A DNA stretch of 64,000 nucleotides from Actinomadura graeca. Lineage in GTDB: Bacteria; Actinomycetota; Actinomycetes; Streptosporangiales; Streptosporangiaceae. Each line of letters begins with the position of its first letter. Position 1 is the first letter of the stretch. Below are positions 53,847 through 63,077 of this stretch, piece after piece. The notes under the pieces are model-generated. The model saw only the letters and a list, made by a program, of their open reading frames with translations. It ran no database searches and had not been told where the DNA came from. The DNA is taken from assembly GCF_019175365.1 (NCBI RefSeq), contig NZ_CP059572.1, positions 6,138,001 to 6,202,000 on the forward strand. The letters are read 5' to 3'. Both the position numbers and the translations under genes were made by a program.

Positions 53847-54875
53847 TCAGCCCCGCCGCGCGGCCGCTCCGCCCGGCCCGGCGAGGTGGTCCATGAGGTC
53901 GCGGAACCGTGACCAGGCGCCCGTGCCGTCGCCGTCGGCCAGCACGAACCACAGGCCGGGCGCGGCGGGGTCGCCGATCTCCTTCGCGTCGGCGCCGGGG
54001 ACGGACGCGCGCCCGGTCCCGATCTCCGCGGCGCCCTCAGGGCCGACGCCGAGGGCGAGGGGGACGGGCACGCCGATCGCCCGGCTCGGGTAGGTGAGGT
54101 CGGGGAGCGCGGGCGTCCACTGGACGTTGAGGGTCCGCAGGATCCCCGTCCGCGCGTACCTTCCCGCGAGTTCCTCCAGCTCCTCCAGCGGCGGCTCCGC
54201 CCCGGCGGGAAGGGCGATGGCGAACGTGACCGCCTCCTTCACCCCCGAGGTCACCCGCGTGACCCGCAGGGTGCCCCCGAAGGGCGGTGCCGCCGCCGCG
54301 GGGCCGTGCGGGCCCATGAAGACCAGCGAGGTCGACCGGGGGGAGCGGCGTCTGCACAGATCGGTCAGCTCGGACGGCGACCACCGGGACAGCGCGGGCT
54401 CGGCCGTGCCCCAGGCGCGCGGCGCGGTCCCGGCGAGGGCGTGCGCCAGGTCCTCGGCCACCGCCCCGAGCTCCAGCCCCGGCGCGGCGTCGTGGACGAC
54501 CCGGAGGCCGACGAGCAGGTGGTGGCCGCGCTCGCCCGGCTCCTCCCGCAGGAACGTCCCGGACGGCCCCGCCTTCGCCGCGTCCGCGGGGACGAACTCG
54601 GCGCCGTCCCAGGTCAGCGGGAACCCGGTGAAGCCGTCGAAGTAGCCGTCGTCCGGCTCCTGGACGACCCACCGCGTCCGCGGGCCGCCCATCGCCAGCC
54701 GGAGCGGCAGGGTGATCCGGGCGTCGTGCGGCGTGAGGATCTGGAACGCCTGGCCGGTGTCCGCGCAGTGCGCCATCGCGTCGGTCAGCCAGGAGGACAG
54801 CGGTACGAGCGGCCGGTCCTGGATGACGACGGCGCTCTTCGCGGTGGCGATGTCGACCGCCGGGTGCGTGCTCAA
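53847..54875 (-). CDS. DUF6177-like protein of the T7SS locus
   Basis: 342 aa. The start is a TTG that overlaps the stop of the upstream gene (TTGA). It begins STHPAVDIATAKSAVVIQDRPLVPLSSWLTDAMAHC and contains WVVQEPDDGYFDGFTGFPLTWDGAEFVP, SGTFLREEPGERGHHLLVGLRVVHDA and SPRSTSLVFMGPHGPAAAAPPFGGTLRVTRVTSGVKEAV. This matches my memory of DUF6177, found mainly beside actinobacterial ESX genes; its role is unknown. It is the last gene of the leftward T7SS transcript. Confidence 0.82.
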   Translation of the reverse strand: MSTHPAVDIATAKSAVVIQDRPLVPLSSWLTDAMAHCADTGQAFQILTPHDARITLPLRLAMGGPRTRWVVQEPDDGYFDGFTGFPLTWDGAEFVPADAAKAGPSGTFLREEPGERGHHLLVGLRVVHDAAPGLELGAVAEDLAHALAGTAPRAWGTAEPALSRWSPSELTDLCRRRSPRSTSLVFMGPHGPAAAAPPFGGTLRVTRVTSGVKEAVTFAIALPAGAEPPLEELEELAGRYARTGILRTLNVQWTPALPDLTYPSRAIGVPVPLALGVGPEGAAEIGTGRASVPGADAKEIGDPAAPGLWFVLADGDGTGAWSRFRDLMDHLAGPGGAAARRG

Positions 54876-55261
54876 CGCGCCTCCCCCTCCGCCGCCGTCT
54901 CCGGCCCGCCGGGTGGCCAGACCGCCCCGCCGAGGCGGCCGACCAACGCGTCGGCGAACCGGTGCGCGAGGACCGGCGCCTGCGCGTCCCCGCCCGACGC
55001 CCGGACCTCCACCCACCAGTACGGGACGGTCAGCCCCGCGTCCACCCTCTCGCCGAGCAGGCGCCCGGCCTCGCCCTCGACGTCGACGCGCTGGGCCGAC
55101 TCGATGCTCACCAGCGGCCGGCCGTCGTCGTCGCAGAGCCGGATGACCGCGCCGTCCCCGCCGCCCCGCACGCGCAGGGTCTCGCCCGCGGCCACCATGC
55201 TGTCGACGATCGCCCGCACGTCCGGGGCCCGCTGCGTCAACACGACCATGTCGTAGGTCAC
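54872..55261 (-). CDS. small T7SS-locus protein of unknown function
   Basis: 129 aa from a GTG that overlaps the EccC stop (GTGA). It begins MTYDMVVLTQRAPDVRAIVDSMVAAGETLRVRGGGDGAVIRLCDDDGRPLVSIESAQRVDVEGEA. No membrane span is present. Four-base overlaps on both sides show that it is translated together with EccC and the DUF6177 protein, and actinobacterial ESX loci often have a small gene here. Function unknown. Confidence 0.75.
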   Translation of the reverse strand: MTYDMVVLTQRAPDVRAIVDSMVAAGETLRVRGGGDGAVIRLCDDDGRPLVSIESAQRVDVEGEAGRLLGERVDAGLTVPYWWVEVRASGGDAQAPVLAHRFADALVGRLGGAVWPPGGPETAAEGEAR

Positions 55262-58200
55262 CGATGCTCCTCACCGGACGGAACGGACGGGACGGGCTCC
55301 TCACCGAGCAGCGCCGTCTGGACGAGCCGGGCGCCCTCACCGCGCCGGACCCACTGTGCCCGGCCCGGCGGCAGCGACTCGGCGTACAGGCGCGGGAACA
55401 ACTGTCCCTCCGACCGGTCCCCGGACATCACCAGGGCACCGCTCCCGGTCTCCCGCATCGCCTGCAACAGCGGGTCGTACAGCCCGCGCCCGGCCCCGGC
55501 GACGCGGCGGGCCACGACGACGTGCAGGCCGATGTCGCGGCCGCTCGGGACGAACGGCACGAACGGGGCGAGCGGCTGCCGCCCCGCGGTGGTCAGCAGG
55601 TCGTAGTCGTCGGCCAGCACGACGACCCGGGGGGAGTGCGACGCCGTCCCGCTGGGGGCCGCCGACGGGTCGTCCGGCATCCGCTCCTCCAGCTCCTTGG
55701 CGACGCCGCCCGCGAGCCCGGCGCAGACCCTGGGCGTGGTGGCGTAGCCGCCCAGGTACGGCTCGGGCACCACCTCGCGCAGCGACCGCCGCGGGTCCAT
55801 CACGGCGAACACGACCTCCTCGGGAGTGAACCGCGCGATCAGCTGGCGGGCGACCAGGCGCAGCAGGTTGGACTTCCCGCAGCCGCCGTCGCCGAGGACG
55901 ATCAGGTTCTGGTCGGCGTCGAACAGGTCGAGCAGCAGCGGCTCGAAGGCGCGCTCCTCCACCCCGATCGGGACCAGCCGGGGCTCGCGGTCCGGGCCGG
56001 GCAGGTCGGCGGCCGGGAGCCGGTGCGGCAGCACGCGCACCTGCGGGGTGCCCTCGCCCGTCCAGGCGTTGCGGATCGCGCCGACCGCCGACTCGACGGC
56101 CGCGCCCAGCCCGGCCGGGTCGGGGACGCCGCCGAGCGCGGGCACGGCCACGTGGCCGAAGAGCCCCGCGTCGGTGAGGGCGCGGCCCGGCACGTCGGCG
56201 CCGATCGTCTCGGCGAGCTTGCGGCTGACCGTCGAGTCCGACGGGTCGTTCAGCCGCAGCTCGACCCGCTGCCCGAACGTCGACTGCGCGGCGATCCGCA
56301 CGTCGTTCCACCGCAGCATCCCCGCGACCAGGTGGATGCCGTAGCCGCCGCCGCGCTGCAGCAGGTCCGAGACCATCCCGTCGATCGCCTCGAAGTCCTC
56401 GCGGATCGCGCCGAAGCCGTCGACGACCAGGACGACGTCCGCGCACGGCAGCTCGGGCACCTGGCCCGCGGCGTGCATCCGCCGCAGCCGCTGGACGCCG
56501 TCGATCCCGTGCCGGCGGAACACCTCCATGCGGTGCTCCAGCATCCCGTGGACCTCCTCGACGGTGCGGCGGATCCGCTCCAGGTCGGCACGCCCGGCCA
56601 TGCCGCCCACGTTGGGCAGCCCGGACAGCACCTGGAGGCCGCCGCCGACCAGGTCGAGGCCGTACACCGCGACCTCGTCCGGCGTGTGGGTCAGCGCCAG
56701 CGACATCACGAACGTGCGCAGCAGGGTGGTCTTGCCGGTCTGCGGCCCGCCGATGATCGCGACATGGCCGCCCGCCGCCGTCAGGTCGAGGTCCCACACG
56801 CCCTGCCACTGGCGGCGCGCGTCGTCCAGGACCCCGACCGGCACGCGCAGCGGCCCGTTCCGGGAGGGCAGCCGCATGCCCCGCTCGGTGATCCGCACGG
56901 GGCCGGTGACGGCGTCCAGCGTGGTCAGCGCCGGCAGCGGCGGCAGCCAGATGGTCTGGACCCGGCCGCCCTGCCGGGCGAGCTGCCCGACCATCACGTC
57001 GAGCAGCGTCGGCCCGATGGTGCGCTCCGGCAGGTCCGCCTCACCGCCGCCGGCCCCCGGACCGGCCCCGCCGCCGAGATTGTAGGCGGTGTAGGGCAGC
57101 ACCGGCGGACGGCCGGACGCCTCGTCGGCCGCCGCCACCGCGCCCCGGTAGGGCCCCGACACCCAGCTGCCTTTGAAACGCCGGTAGATGCTGGTGTCGA
57201 CCTTCAGGTAGCCGAAGCCGGGCAGCGCCGGGAGGTGGAAGGCGTCCGGGGTGTCCAGGACCGTGCGGCTCTCCTCCTCCGAGAACGTCCGCAGCCCGAT
57301 CCGGTACGACAGATAGGTCTCCAGGCCGCGCAGCTTGCCGCTCTCGATGCGCTGGCTGGACAGCAGCAGGTGGACGCCGATGCTGCGCCCGATCCGGCCG
57401 ATCGACAGGAACAGCTCGATGAAGTCCGGGCGCGCGGTGAGCAGCTCCCCGAACTCGTCGATGATGACCAGCAGGTGCGGCAGCGGCGGCAGGTCCGGGC
57501 GCTGCCGCCGCCGGTGGTTGTAGTCGCCGATGCTCGCGATGTTGCCCGCGTCGCGCAGCACCTGCTGCCGCCGCTGCACCTCGCCGGACAGGCTGGCGTA
57601 CACCCGCTCGATCAGCCCGGCGTCGTCCTCCAGGTTGGTGATGACGCCCGCGACGTGGGGGAGGTCGGCGAACGGCGCGAAGGTGGCGCCGCCCTTGTAG
57701 TCGATCAGCACCATGCTCGCCTGCTCGGGCCCGTGCGAGCCCGCCAGCGCGAGCACCAGCGTCCGCAGCAGCTCGCTCTTGCCGGACCCGGTCGCGCCCA
57801 CGCACAGGCCGTGCGGCCCCATGCCGAGGCTGGCCGCCTCCTTCAGGTCGAGGATCACCGGCCGTCCCGCGTCGTCGATCCCGACCGGCACGCGCAGGAA
57901 GGCGCGCTCGCCGCGCGGCGCCCACAGCCGCGGGACGTCGAGGTCGCCGGGGTCCCGCACGCCCAGCAGCGAGGCGAAGTCGACCTCGCCGCCCTGCGCC
58001 GCGCCCTCCTCGGCCGACTCCCGCGAGAGCCGCATCGGGGCGACCATCCGGACGAGTCCCTCCAGCATCCCCGGCGGCACCTCGTCGAGCGCACCGGCCA
58101 TCGTCACCGGTTTGTTCTGGGGGGTGTAGGCGTTCGTCCCACCACGGGAGGCCGGTCCGGCGCCCCGCAGGTCGTCCACGCGGATCCGGTCGCCGTCGAC

Positions 58201-59307
58201 CGTGATCCGGACGCTCACATCGCCGGGCTCGTGCGTCCGGTCGGACAGCAGGTGCACGACGGTCACGGCCAGGTCGGCGGGCGGCACCGTCTCGTCCGGG
58301 CGGACCAGCTCCGACGCCACCTCGCCGTGGGTGTCGTGGAACACCACCAAGCGGCGCAGCAGCCGGAACGAGTCGCGCCTGCCCAGCCCGCGGCGCACCT
58401 CCGCGGCGAAGTCGGTGCGCTCGCGCAGGTCGTCGGCCAGCAGCGCCGCCAGCCGCAGCGGGGACGAGGCGATCAGCCGGGCGGGGACGCCGCCGTCGCG
58501 GCGGTGCGGATCGAGCACGTGCGGCAGCCACTTGATCCAGTCCCAGTCCGCCGACGCGCCGCCGTAGGCCGCCCCGATCGCGACGTCCTCGGGCGCGTGG
58601 AAGGCGATCAGCTGCGCGAGCAGGGCGCGCACCAGCCGCAGCGTGTCCGCGCGGGTGCCGATCACGCTGACATCGCCCGCCAGGTCGAGCGGCAGGGTGA
58701 GCGGCATGTCCGGGGCCGTCCGGAAGCGCTCGACCAGCGCCCGCGCCTCCGACGACATGAAGGGGTCCGTCGGGTTGAGCGCGGTGCCCTGCTCGCCCAG
58801 GTCCAGGGGATGCCCGGGCATCAGGCCGGTGCCGACGCGGACCCGCAGGAAGTCGGCGTGCGTACGGCGCCGCTCCCACAGCCGCGCCGGATCGCGGACC
58901 ACGTCGTACAGCGCCTCCGGCGGCGGGTCCAGCACCCGGGCCCGCGCCCGGTCCTCCCGCTCCTGCGCCGACAGCTCCTCCCGCAGCCCCTCCAGGAACT
59001 CCAGGTAGCGCTCACGCTGGTTCTTGCGCTGGCGGGTGACCTGCCCGCGGCGCGAGAGCAGCAGCGCCCCGCCCCCGAGGACGGCCACGACCAGCAGCAC
59101 CGCACCGAACGCCATGAACGCGGGGTTGCGCATCACCGTCATGATCGTGAGCGAGCCCATCATGCCGACCATGGGGAGGATCGTCATGATCTGGTTGCCC
59201 GTGCCGCCCGCCTCCGGAAGAGTGGGAGGGGCCTCGACCTGTCGGGGCTCCCGCTCGGTGTGGGGGTGGACCGTCCGCGCGGGTCGGTGCACTGCCCGGG
59301 TCGTCAC
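55258..59307 (-). CDS. eccC: type VII secretion system ATPase EccC (FtsK/SpoIIIE type, EccCa and EccCb fused)
   Basis: 1349 aa from the GTG at 59307 (an alternative GTG is at 59316). Two N-terminal membrane spans (IMTILPMVGMMGSLTIMTVM and FMAFGAVLLVVAVLGGGALLLS) are followed by three FtsK-type ATPase domains with P-loops GATGSGKSELLRTLV near residue 506, GGPQTGKTTLLRTFV near 854 and GDGGCGKSNLLRLVA near 1139. Walker B strands are MVLIDYKGGATF, DVVLVVDGFGA and RVVVLADDYDLL. EccC recognises WXG100-type substrates through its third domain and drives transport through the ESX membrane complex. The single-chain form is common in Streptomyces and Actinomadura. Confidence 0.94.
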   Translation of the reverse strand: MTTRAVHRPARTVHPHTEREPRQVEAPPTLPEAGGTGNQIMTILPMVGMMGSLTIMTVMRNPAFMAFGAVLLVVAVLGGGALLLSRRGQVTRQRKNQRERYLEFLEGLREELSAQEREDRARARVLDPPPEALYDVVRDPARLWERRRTHADFLRVRVGTGLMPGHPLDLGEQGTALNPTDPFMSSEARALVERFRTAPDMPLTLPLDLAGDVSVIGTRADTLRLVRALLAQLIAFHAPEDVAIGAAYGGASADWDWIKWLPHVLDPHRRDGGVPARLIASSPLRLAALLADDLRERTDFAAEVRRGLGRRDSFRLLRRLVVFHDTHGEVASELVRPDETVPPADLAVTVVHLLSDRTHEPGDVSVRITVDGDRIRVDDLRGAGPASRGGTNAYTPQNKPVTMAGALDEVPPGMLEGLVRMVAPMRLSRESAEEGAAQGGEVDFASLLGVRDPGDLDVPRLWAPRGERAFLRVPVGIDDAGRPVILDLKEAASLGMGPHGLCVGATGSGKSELLRTLVLALAGSHGPEQASMVLIDYKGGATFAPFADLPHVAGVITNLEDDAGLIERVYASLSGEVQRRQQVLRDAGNIASIGDYNHRRRQRPDLPPLPHLLVIIDEFGELLTARPDFIELFLSIGRIGRSIGVHLLLSSQRIESGKLRGLETYLSYRIGLRTFSEEESRTVLDTPDAFHLPALPGFGYLKVDTSIYRRFKGSWVSGPYRGAVAAADEASGRPPVLPYTAYNLGGGAGPGAGGGEADLPERTIGPTLLDVMVGQLARQGGRVQTIWLPPLPALTTLDAVTGPVRITERGMRLPSRNGPLRVPVGVLDDARRQWQGVWDLDLTAAGGHVAIIGGPQTGKTTLLRTFVMSLALTHTPDEVAVYGLDLVGGGLQVLSGLPNVGGMAGRADLERIRRTVEEVHGMLEHRMEVFRRHGIDGVQRLRRMHAAGQVPELPCADVVLVVDGFGAIREDFEAIDGMVSDLLQRGGGYGIHLVAGMLRWNDVRIAAQSTFGQRVELRLNDPSDSTVSRKLAETIGADVPGRALTDAGLFGHVAVPALGGVPDPAGLGAAVESAVGAIRNAWTGEGTPQVRVLPHRLPAADLPGPDREPRLVPIGVEERAFEPLLLDLFDADQNLIVLGDGGCGKSNLLRLVARQLIARFTPEEVVFAVMDPRRSLREVVPEPYLGGYATTPRVCAGLAGGVAKELEERMPDDPSAAPSGTASHSPRVVVLADDYDLLTTAGRQPLAPFVPFVPSGRDIGLHVVVARRVAGAGRGLYDPLLQAMRETGSGALVMSGDRSEGQLFPRLYAESLPPGRAQWVRRGEGARLVQTALLGEEPVPSVPSGEEHR

Positions 59308-59394
59308 TCCTGCCACCCCTCCCCGTCGAGCGGTCCCCGCCCCACCCTAATGTCGGTCTTGTGGTCATGCGGAGCCCTCCGCCAGGGAGTGCCG

Positions 59395-60318
59395 ATGGAG
59401 TTCTTCGAGGTGTCGGCCGACGTGCACGCCCTCATCGAGGACCTGCTGCCGGTCATCAACCCGGCCGCCCGTTTCGAGGCGCCGCTGGCCAGGGTCGTCC
59501 TCCCGGTGGGCCGGTTCGAGCCGAGCGCCACCACCTGGACCGTCCTGGAGCGGTGCGCGCGGGCGGAGCGGACGGCGTGGCCGCGGCTGGTCGAGGACTG
59601 GCTCCGCGAGGTCGGCGACCTCGCGGCGATGGCCATCGCCGAGATCGAGCTCCTCGGGGACGTCCGCAAGCTGCTCCGGCTGCGCATCGTGCCCAAGCTC
59701 ACCGAGGCCGAGCGGGAGGGGCTGCTGGTCACCTCCGCCGGGGACCACTTCGACGCCATGGTCGTGATCGAGCACCCCGAGTACGGGGGGCCGCTCACCC
59801 GGGCCAGGGCCTCGCTGCTGGGCCTCAGGCGGCTCGGCGACATCGCCGTGCCCAACACCTACGAGGGGGAGCTCGCCGACGTCGGCGTCCATGACCAGCC
59901 CCTCACGGCGAGCGAGTCCGTCCGCGTCGTCAGCAAGCCCGGCTGCCGGTACGTCTCGTCGCTCATCACCGAGGTGGACCGCTTCATCCCCGACGCCGGG
60001 AAGCCCGGCGCGCTGCTCGCCGTCCCCTCGCACAGCACCCTCCTGCTCTATCCGATCGTTTCGGCGGGCATGGGCGACGTCCTCGACGTCTTCTCCCAGG
60101 TCGTGAGGGAGATGCACGCGAACGCCGACGATCCCTCGTCGCCGGAGGTGTTCTGGTGGCGCCGCGGCCGCGCGCTGAGACGGCTCGACCCCGCCGCCGC
60201 GGACCGGTTCGACCCGATTCGGTCGGCCACGCCGCCCGCGGCCTCGGCTCCGGCTGCTTCGGCGTCGGCTTCGCGGTCGTGGCGGCGCCGGTCGTGGACG
60301 CCTTGGCGGCGTCGCTGA
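59395..60318 (+). CDS. protein of unknown function inside the T7SS locus, opposite strand
   Basis: 307 aa from the ATG at 59395 (GGGAG 5-6 nt upstream). The first about 245 residues look like one folded domain: MEFFEVSADVHALIEDLLPVINPAARFEAPLARVVLPVGRFE, then VGDLAAMAIAEIELLGDVRKLLRLRIVPKLT, and VSKPGCRYVSSLITEVDRFIPDAGKPGALLAVPSHSTLLLYPI. No membrane span. The C-terminal 40 residues are a low-complexity Ala/Ser/Arg tail (PPAASAPAASASASRSW). I do not recognise the family. It is the only plus-strand gene in the locus and starts 87 bp from the divergent eccC. Confidence 0.7.
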   Translation: MEFFEVSADVHALIEDLLPVINPAARFEAPLARVVLPVGRFEPSATTWTVLERCARAERTAWPRLVEDWLREVGDLAAMAIAEIELLGDVRKLLRLRIVPKLTEAEREGLLVTSAGDHFDAMVVIEHPEYGGPLTRARASLLGLRRLGDIAVPNTYEGELADVGVHDQPLTASESVRVVSKPGCRYVSSLITEVDRFIPDAGKPGALLAVPSHSTLLLYPIVSAGMGDVLDVFSQVVREMHANADDPSSPEVFWWRRGRALRRLDPAAADRFDPIRSATPPAASAPAASASASRSWRRRSWTPWRRR

Positions 60319-60347
60319 CCGTCCGCGGGCCTCGTCCTCCGGCTCCG

Positions 60348-61679
60348 TCAGGGTGCGACGGCGCGGCGCAGCGCCTCGGCTGCGATGGCGATGGCCGTCA
60401 GGCGGGTGGAGTACGCCAGCCGCCCGTGGTCGAGCGTGGTCCCGACGGCCAGCTGACGGTCGAAGCCCAGCCTGATCGCGGCCACGCCGATCTCCGCGAG
60501 GATCCCGGCGGCGCGGTCGACGTCCACGGTCCCCGCCCTGTGGGGGGAGCGGGCGGTGAACACGACGAGGGTGCGGGGGCGCAGCGCCTCCAGGCCGCCG
60601 ACCGCCATCCAGTCCAGGACGCGGCCGACCCGCGCGGCGCCGTCCACGGTGGCGGGCGCGACGAGGATCTGCGCGTGGGCCGAGGCCAGCACGGCCTGGT
60701 GCAGCCGGGACCGGATCCCGGCGCCGTTGTCGGCGACCGTGATCCCGAAGAACCGGCTGAGCTGGGTGCCCGCGGACCGGTACAGCTCGGCGTCCACGTG
60801 GCCCGCGCCCAGCCGTCCCCGCGTGGCGGGCAGCGCCCACAGCCGGTCGCCCAGCGCGGTCAGTAACGGCCGGACCTGCTCGAACGTGGCGGTGCCGAGG
60901 TCCTCCTCCGCAAGGTCCGCGAGCGAGTGCTCGGCCCGCGCGCCCAGCCGGAGGGGGAGCGTCCCCAGCTCCGGGTCGAGGTCCAGCGCCAGCACCCGGT
61001 CGTCCCGGTGACGCGCGTACGCCGACGCGATCAGCGCCGCCACCGTGCTTTTGCCCGAGCCGCCGCGCACGCCCATGACCGCGATGCGCCTTCCCGTGGT
61101 GACGGGATGCTGGATCCACCGGCCGTGCTCGGTGACCGCGTGCACCTCGTCGGCGGACCGGAACGGGCGCATCGCACCGCGTCCGACGCGCCGCAGGAGG
61201 GAGTCGCCGTGCACCGGGCCTGAGACGAGGTCTTCCGGACGGACGGGCTCCGTCGGCAGAGCCGCGGGAACCGGCGGAACCGAGAGCGGACGCGGAGCCG
61301 AGAGCGGAGACGGGGGCGGCTGCGGAGGCGGGGGCGGTGCGGCGGGACGTGAGGGCGGCGGGACGGGCCGGGCCACCGCTGCATCAGGCCGTCCGCCGAA
61401 GGCCGGTGGCGGGACCTGCGTCCGAACCGGCGGCGGATCCTGGGGAGTCGGCGGGGTTCGGGGCGGGTCCTGCGGAGGGTCCTGGGCCGTCTCGGCGCCG
61501 GTGTCGATCGCGGTGTACCAGACCATCGCCTCCGGTTCGGCGTTCCGCTCCGGGGACGGAAGCGGAGGCGGGAGCAGGGGCAGCGGCGGAGGCCGCCCGT
61601 GACGGCGCGCGGCGGGTGAGGGACGGTCGGCGGTCGCGTCAGGCTCGGGCCGAAGGCCGTCCCGGTCCTGGTCTGCCAC
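60348..61679 (-). CDS. MinD/ParA-like ATPase of the T7SS locus (EspI-like)
   Basis: 443 aa. The first about 165 residues are Pro-rich (PPPLPLLPPPLPSPE, PPQDPPRTPPTPQDPP). The ATPase follows, with GVRGGSGKSTVAALIASAY near residue 206, LALDLDPELGTLPLRLGA (switch), ADNGAGIRSRLHQAVLASA and TLVVFTARSPHR. The signature lysine of the deviant Walker A motif (KGGXGK) is Arg here. This domain order, Pro-rich part plus MinD-like ATPase, matches EspI of mycobacterial ESX-1, which affects secretion in response to ATP level. It sits 10 bp after the EccD gene. Confidence 0.85.
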   Translation of the reverse strand: MADQDRDGLRPEPDATADRPSPAARRHGRPPPLPLLPPPLPSPERNAEPEAMVWYTAIDTGAETAQDPPQDPPRTPPTPQDPPPVRTQVPPPAFGGRPDAAVARPVPPPSRPAAPPPPPQPPPSPLSAPRPLSVPPVPAALPTEPVRPEDLVSGPVHGDSLLRRVGRGAMRPFRSADEVHAVTEHGRWIQHPVTTGRRIAVMGVRGGSGKSTVAALIASAYARHRDDRVLALDLDPELGTLPLRLGARAEHSLADLAEEDLGTATFEQVRPLLTALGDRLWALPATRGRLGAGHVDAELYRSAGTQLSRFFGITVADNGAGIRSRLHQAVLASAHAQILVAPATVDGAARVGRVLDWMAVGGLEALRPRTLVVFTARSPHRAGTVDVDRAAGILAEIGVAAIRLGFDRQLAVGTTLDHGRLAYSTRLTAIAIAAEALRRAVAP

Positions 61680-61689
61680 CCGTGTCCTC

Positions 61690-63015
61690 TCAGAAGGTTT
61701 CCAGCAGACGTTCGAAGGTCCCGAAGGTGCCGACGGCGACCGGGATGACCGCCGCCACCGCCGCCGCCTCGATCCGGTTCATGACGCGGCGCAGCCGCGC
61801 ACGCACGTGCTCGGGCTGCTCCCGCGTGAGCACCACGACCGGGATCACCAGTCCTGCCAGGAGCATACCCAGCGCGGGCCCGGCCCCCCACGTGACGTGA
61901 CGCGTCCACTGGACGGCGAGCGCGGCGACGATCGCGAGGCCCGAGGAGAACAGCGCGGTCTTCTGCAGGATCAGCGGGAACATTCGGGCGCGGCTGACCA
62001 CCACGATCGCGAGGAGGCCCGCCAGGCCGGCCGTCCACACGTCGAAGTCGGCGACGGCGCCGATCCCCGCCACGGCGGCCGCGAGCGCGACCGCCAGGGT
62101 CGCGATCACCATGCTGCGGTGCGCCCCGTCCAGGGCGTTCATCACGTCGCGGCGCGCCACCACCCCGCCCGCGCCGCGCCGGTCGTCGAGGGAGGTCAGC
62201 CCCGACAGCGACAGCGCCACCCGCAGCAGCGCGCTCAGCAGGACCACGCAGGTCAGCGCGAGGACGGCGCCGACGCGTCCGCCGTCCAGGCCGAGCGCGG
62301 CACCGGCCGTCCCGACGGCCGCGAGCCCGGCCGCGAGCCCGCCGCCGACGAGCCCGCCGCGGCCGAGCGGCGAGCCGAGCCCGAGCAGCAGCACGACCGC
62401 CGCGGCGGTCAGGGCGAGACCGCCCCACAGCGCCCAGCCCTCCCAGTCGTACAGGTCCGCGGCCAGCCACAGCGCCGGCGTCGCGGTGACGCCGCCCGCG
62501 AGGGTCATCGCCGTCCCGAGACGCTCCTGCCCGGCGAGCCCGGCCGCCGTCCCGCCGAGCGCGAGGGACGCCGCGACCGCGCCCACGACGCCCAGCGCCG
62601 CGCCGCCGCCGAGCCGCACCACGACGAGCACGCCGACGGCGAACGACAGGCCCATGAGCGCGGCGGTCGCGTTCCAGCGGGCGGCCACCGGGCTCCACCG
62701 CCAGAAGCGGGCGTCGAGCGTGTCGCCGACGACCTCCGGCACCTCGTGGACGACGGGCGCGGGGATCGGCTCGTCCGACAGCACGAGCCGCAGGACGGCG
62801 CCGTCGGGGACCCGCCGGTCGGCGAGGCTCGCCCCGGGGTCGAGGACGTCCCCGGTCGCGGTGACCAGGTGCCGCAGCCGGGGCGGGCTCTGCGGCACGT
62901 CCCCGAGGAGTTCCAGGACCTCGGGCATCAGCGCGCCGATCGGCTCCTGGGCGGGGAGCACCATGTCCACCTTGCGGTGCTCACCGACGAGAGTGACCCG
63001 GCTCCACGCGGTCAT
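61690..63015 (-). CDS. eccD: type VII secretion integral membrane protein EccD
   Basis: 441 aa. The N-terminal about 80 residues form the ubiquitin-like YukD domain (RVTLVGEHRKVDMVLPAQEPIGALMPEVLELLGD ... SLADRRVPDGAVLRLVLSD). From about residue 115 at least ten hydrophobic spans follow (for example ATAALMGLSFAVGVLVVVRL, LGVVGAVAASLALGGTAAGLAG, LALTAAAVVLLLGLG, VMNALDGAHRSMVIATLAVALAAAV, LGMLLAGLVIPVVVL). EccD makes the central membrane pore part of the ESX complex with EccB, EccC and EccE. Start is ATG at 63015. It is 62 bp downstream of the TNT-fold gene. Confidence 0.9.
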   Translation of the reverse strand: MTAWSRVTLVGEHRKVDMVLPAQEPIGALMPEVLELLGDVPQSPPRLRHLVTATGDVLDPGASLADRRVPDGAVLRLVLSDEPIPAPVVHEVPEVVGDTLDARFWRWSPVAARWNATAALMGLSFAVGVLVVVRLGGGAALGVVGAVAASLALGGTAAGLAGQERLGTAMTLAGGVTATPALWLAADLYDWEGWALWGGLALTAAAVVLLLGLGSPLGRGGLVGGGLAAGLAAVGTAGAALGLDGGRVGAVLALTCVVLLSALLRVALSLSGLTSLDDRRGAGGVVARRDVMNALDGAHRSMVIATLAVALAAAVAGIGAVADFDVWTAGLAGLLAIVVVSRARMFPLILQKTALFSSGLAIVAALAVQWTRHVTWGAGPALGMLLAGLVIPVVVLTREQPEHVRARLRRVMNRIEAAAVAAVIPVAVGTFGTFERLLETF

Positions 63016-63077
63016 GGCACCCTTCCATCATCGGTCGTCCGGGGGACGGACGGCTTGCCTTCGAGGACATCCCGGGT

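Noticed and set aside
55264..59394. A very long open frame on the plus strand across eccC
   Set aside because: It is the mirror of a GC-rich coding region; composition is Arg/Gly/Ala/Pro/His without any domain, while the minus strand shows three clear FtsK P-loops.
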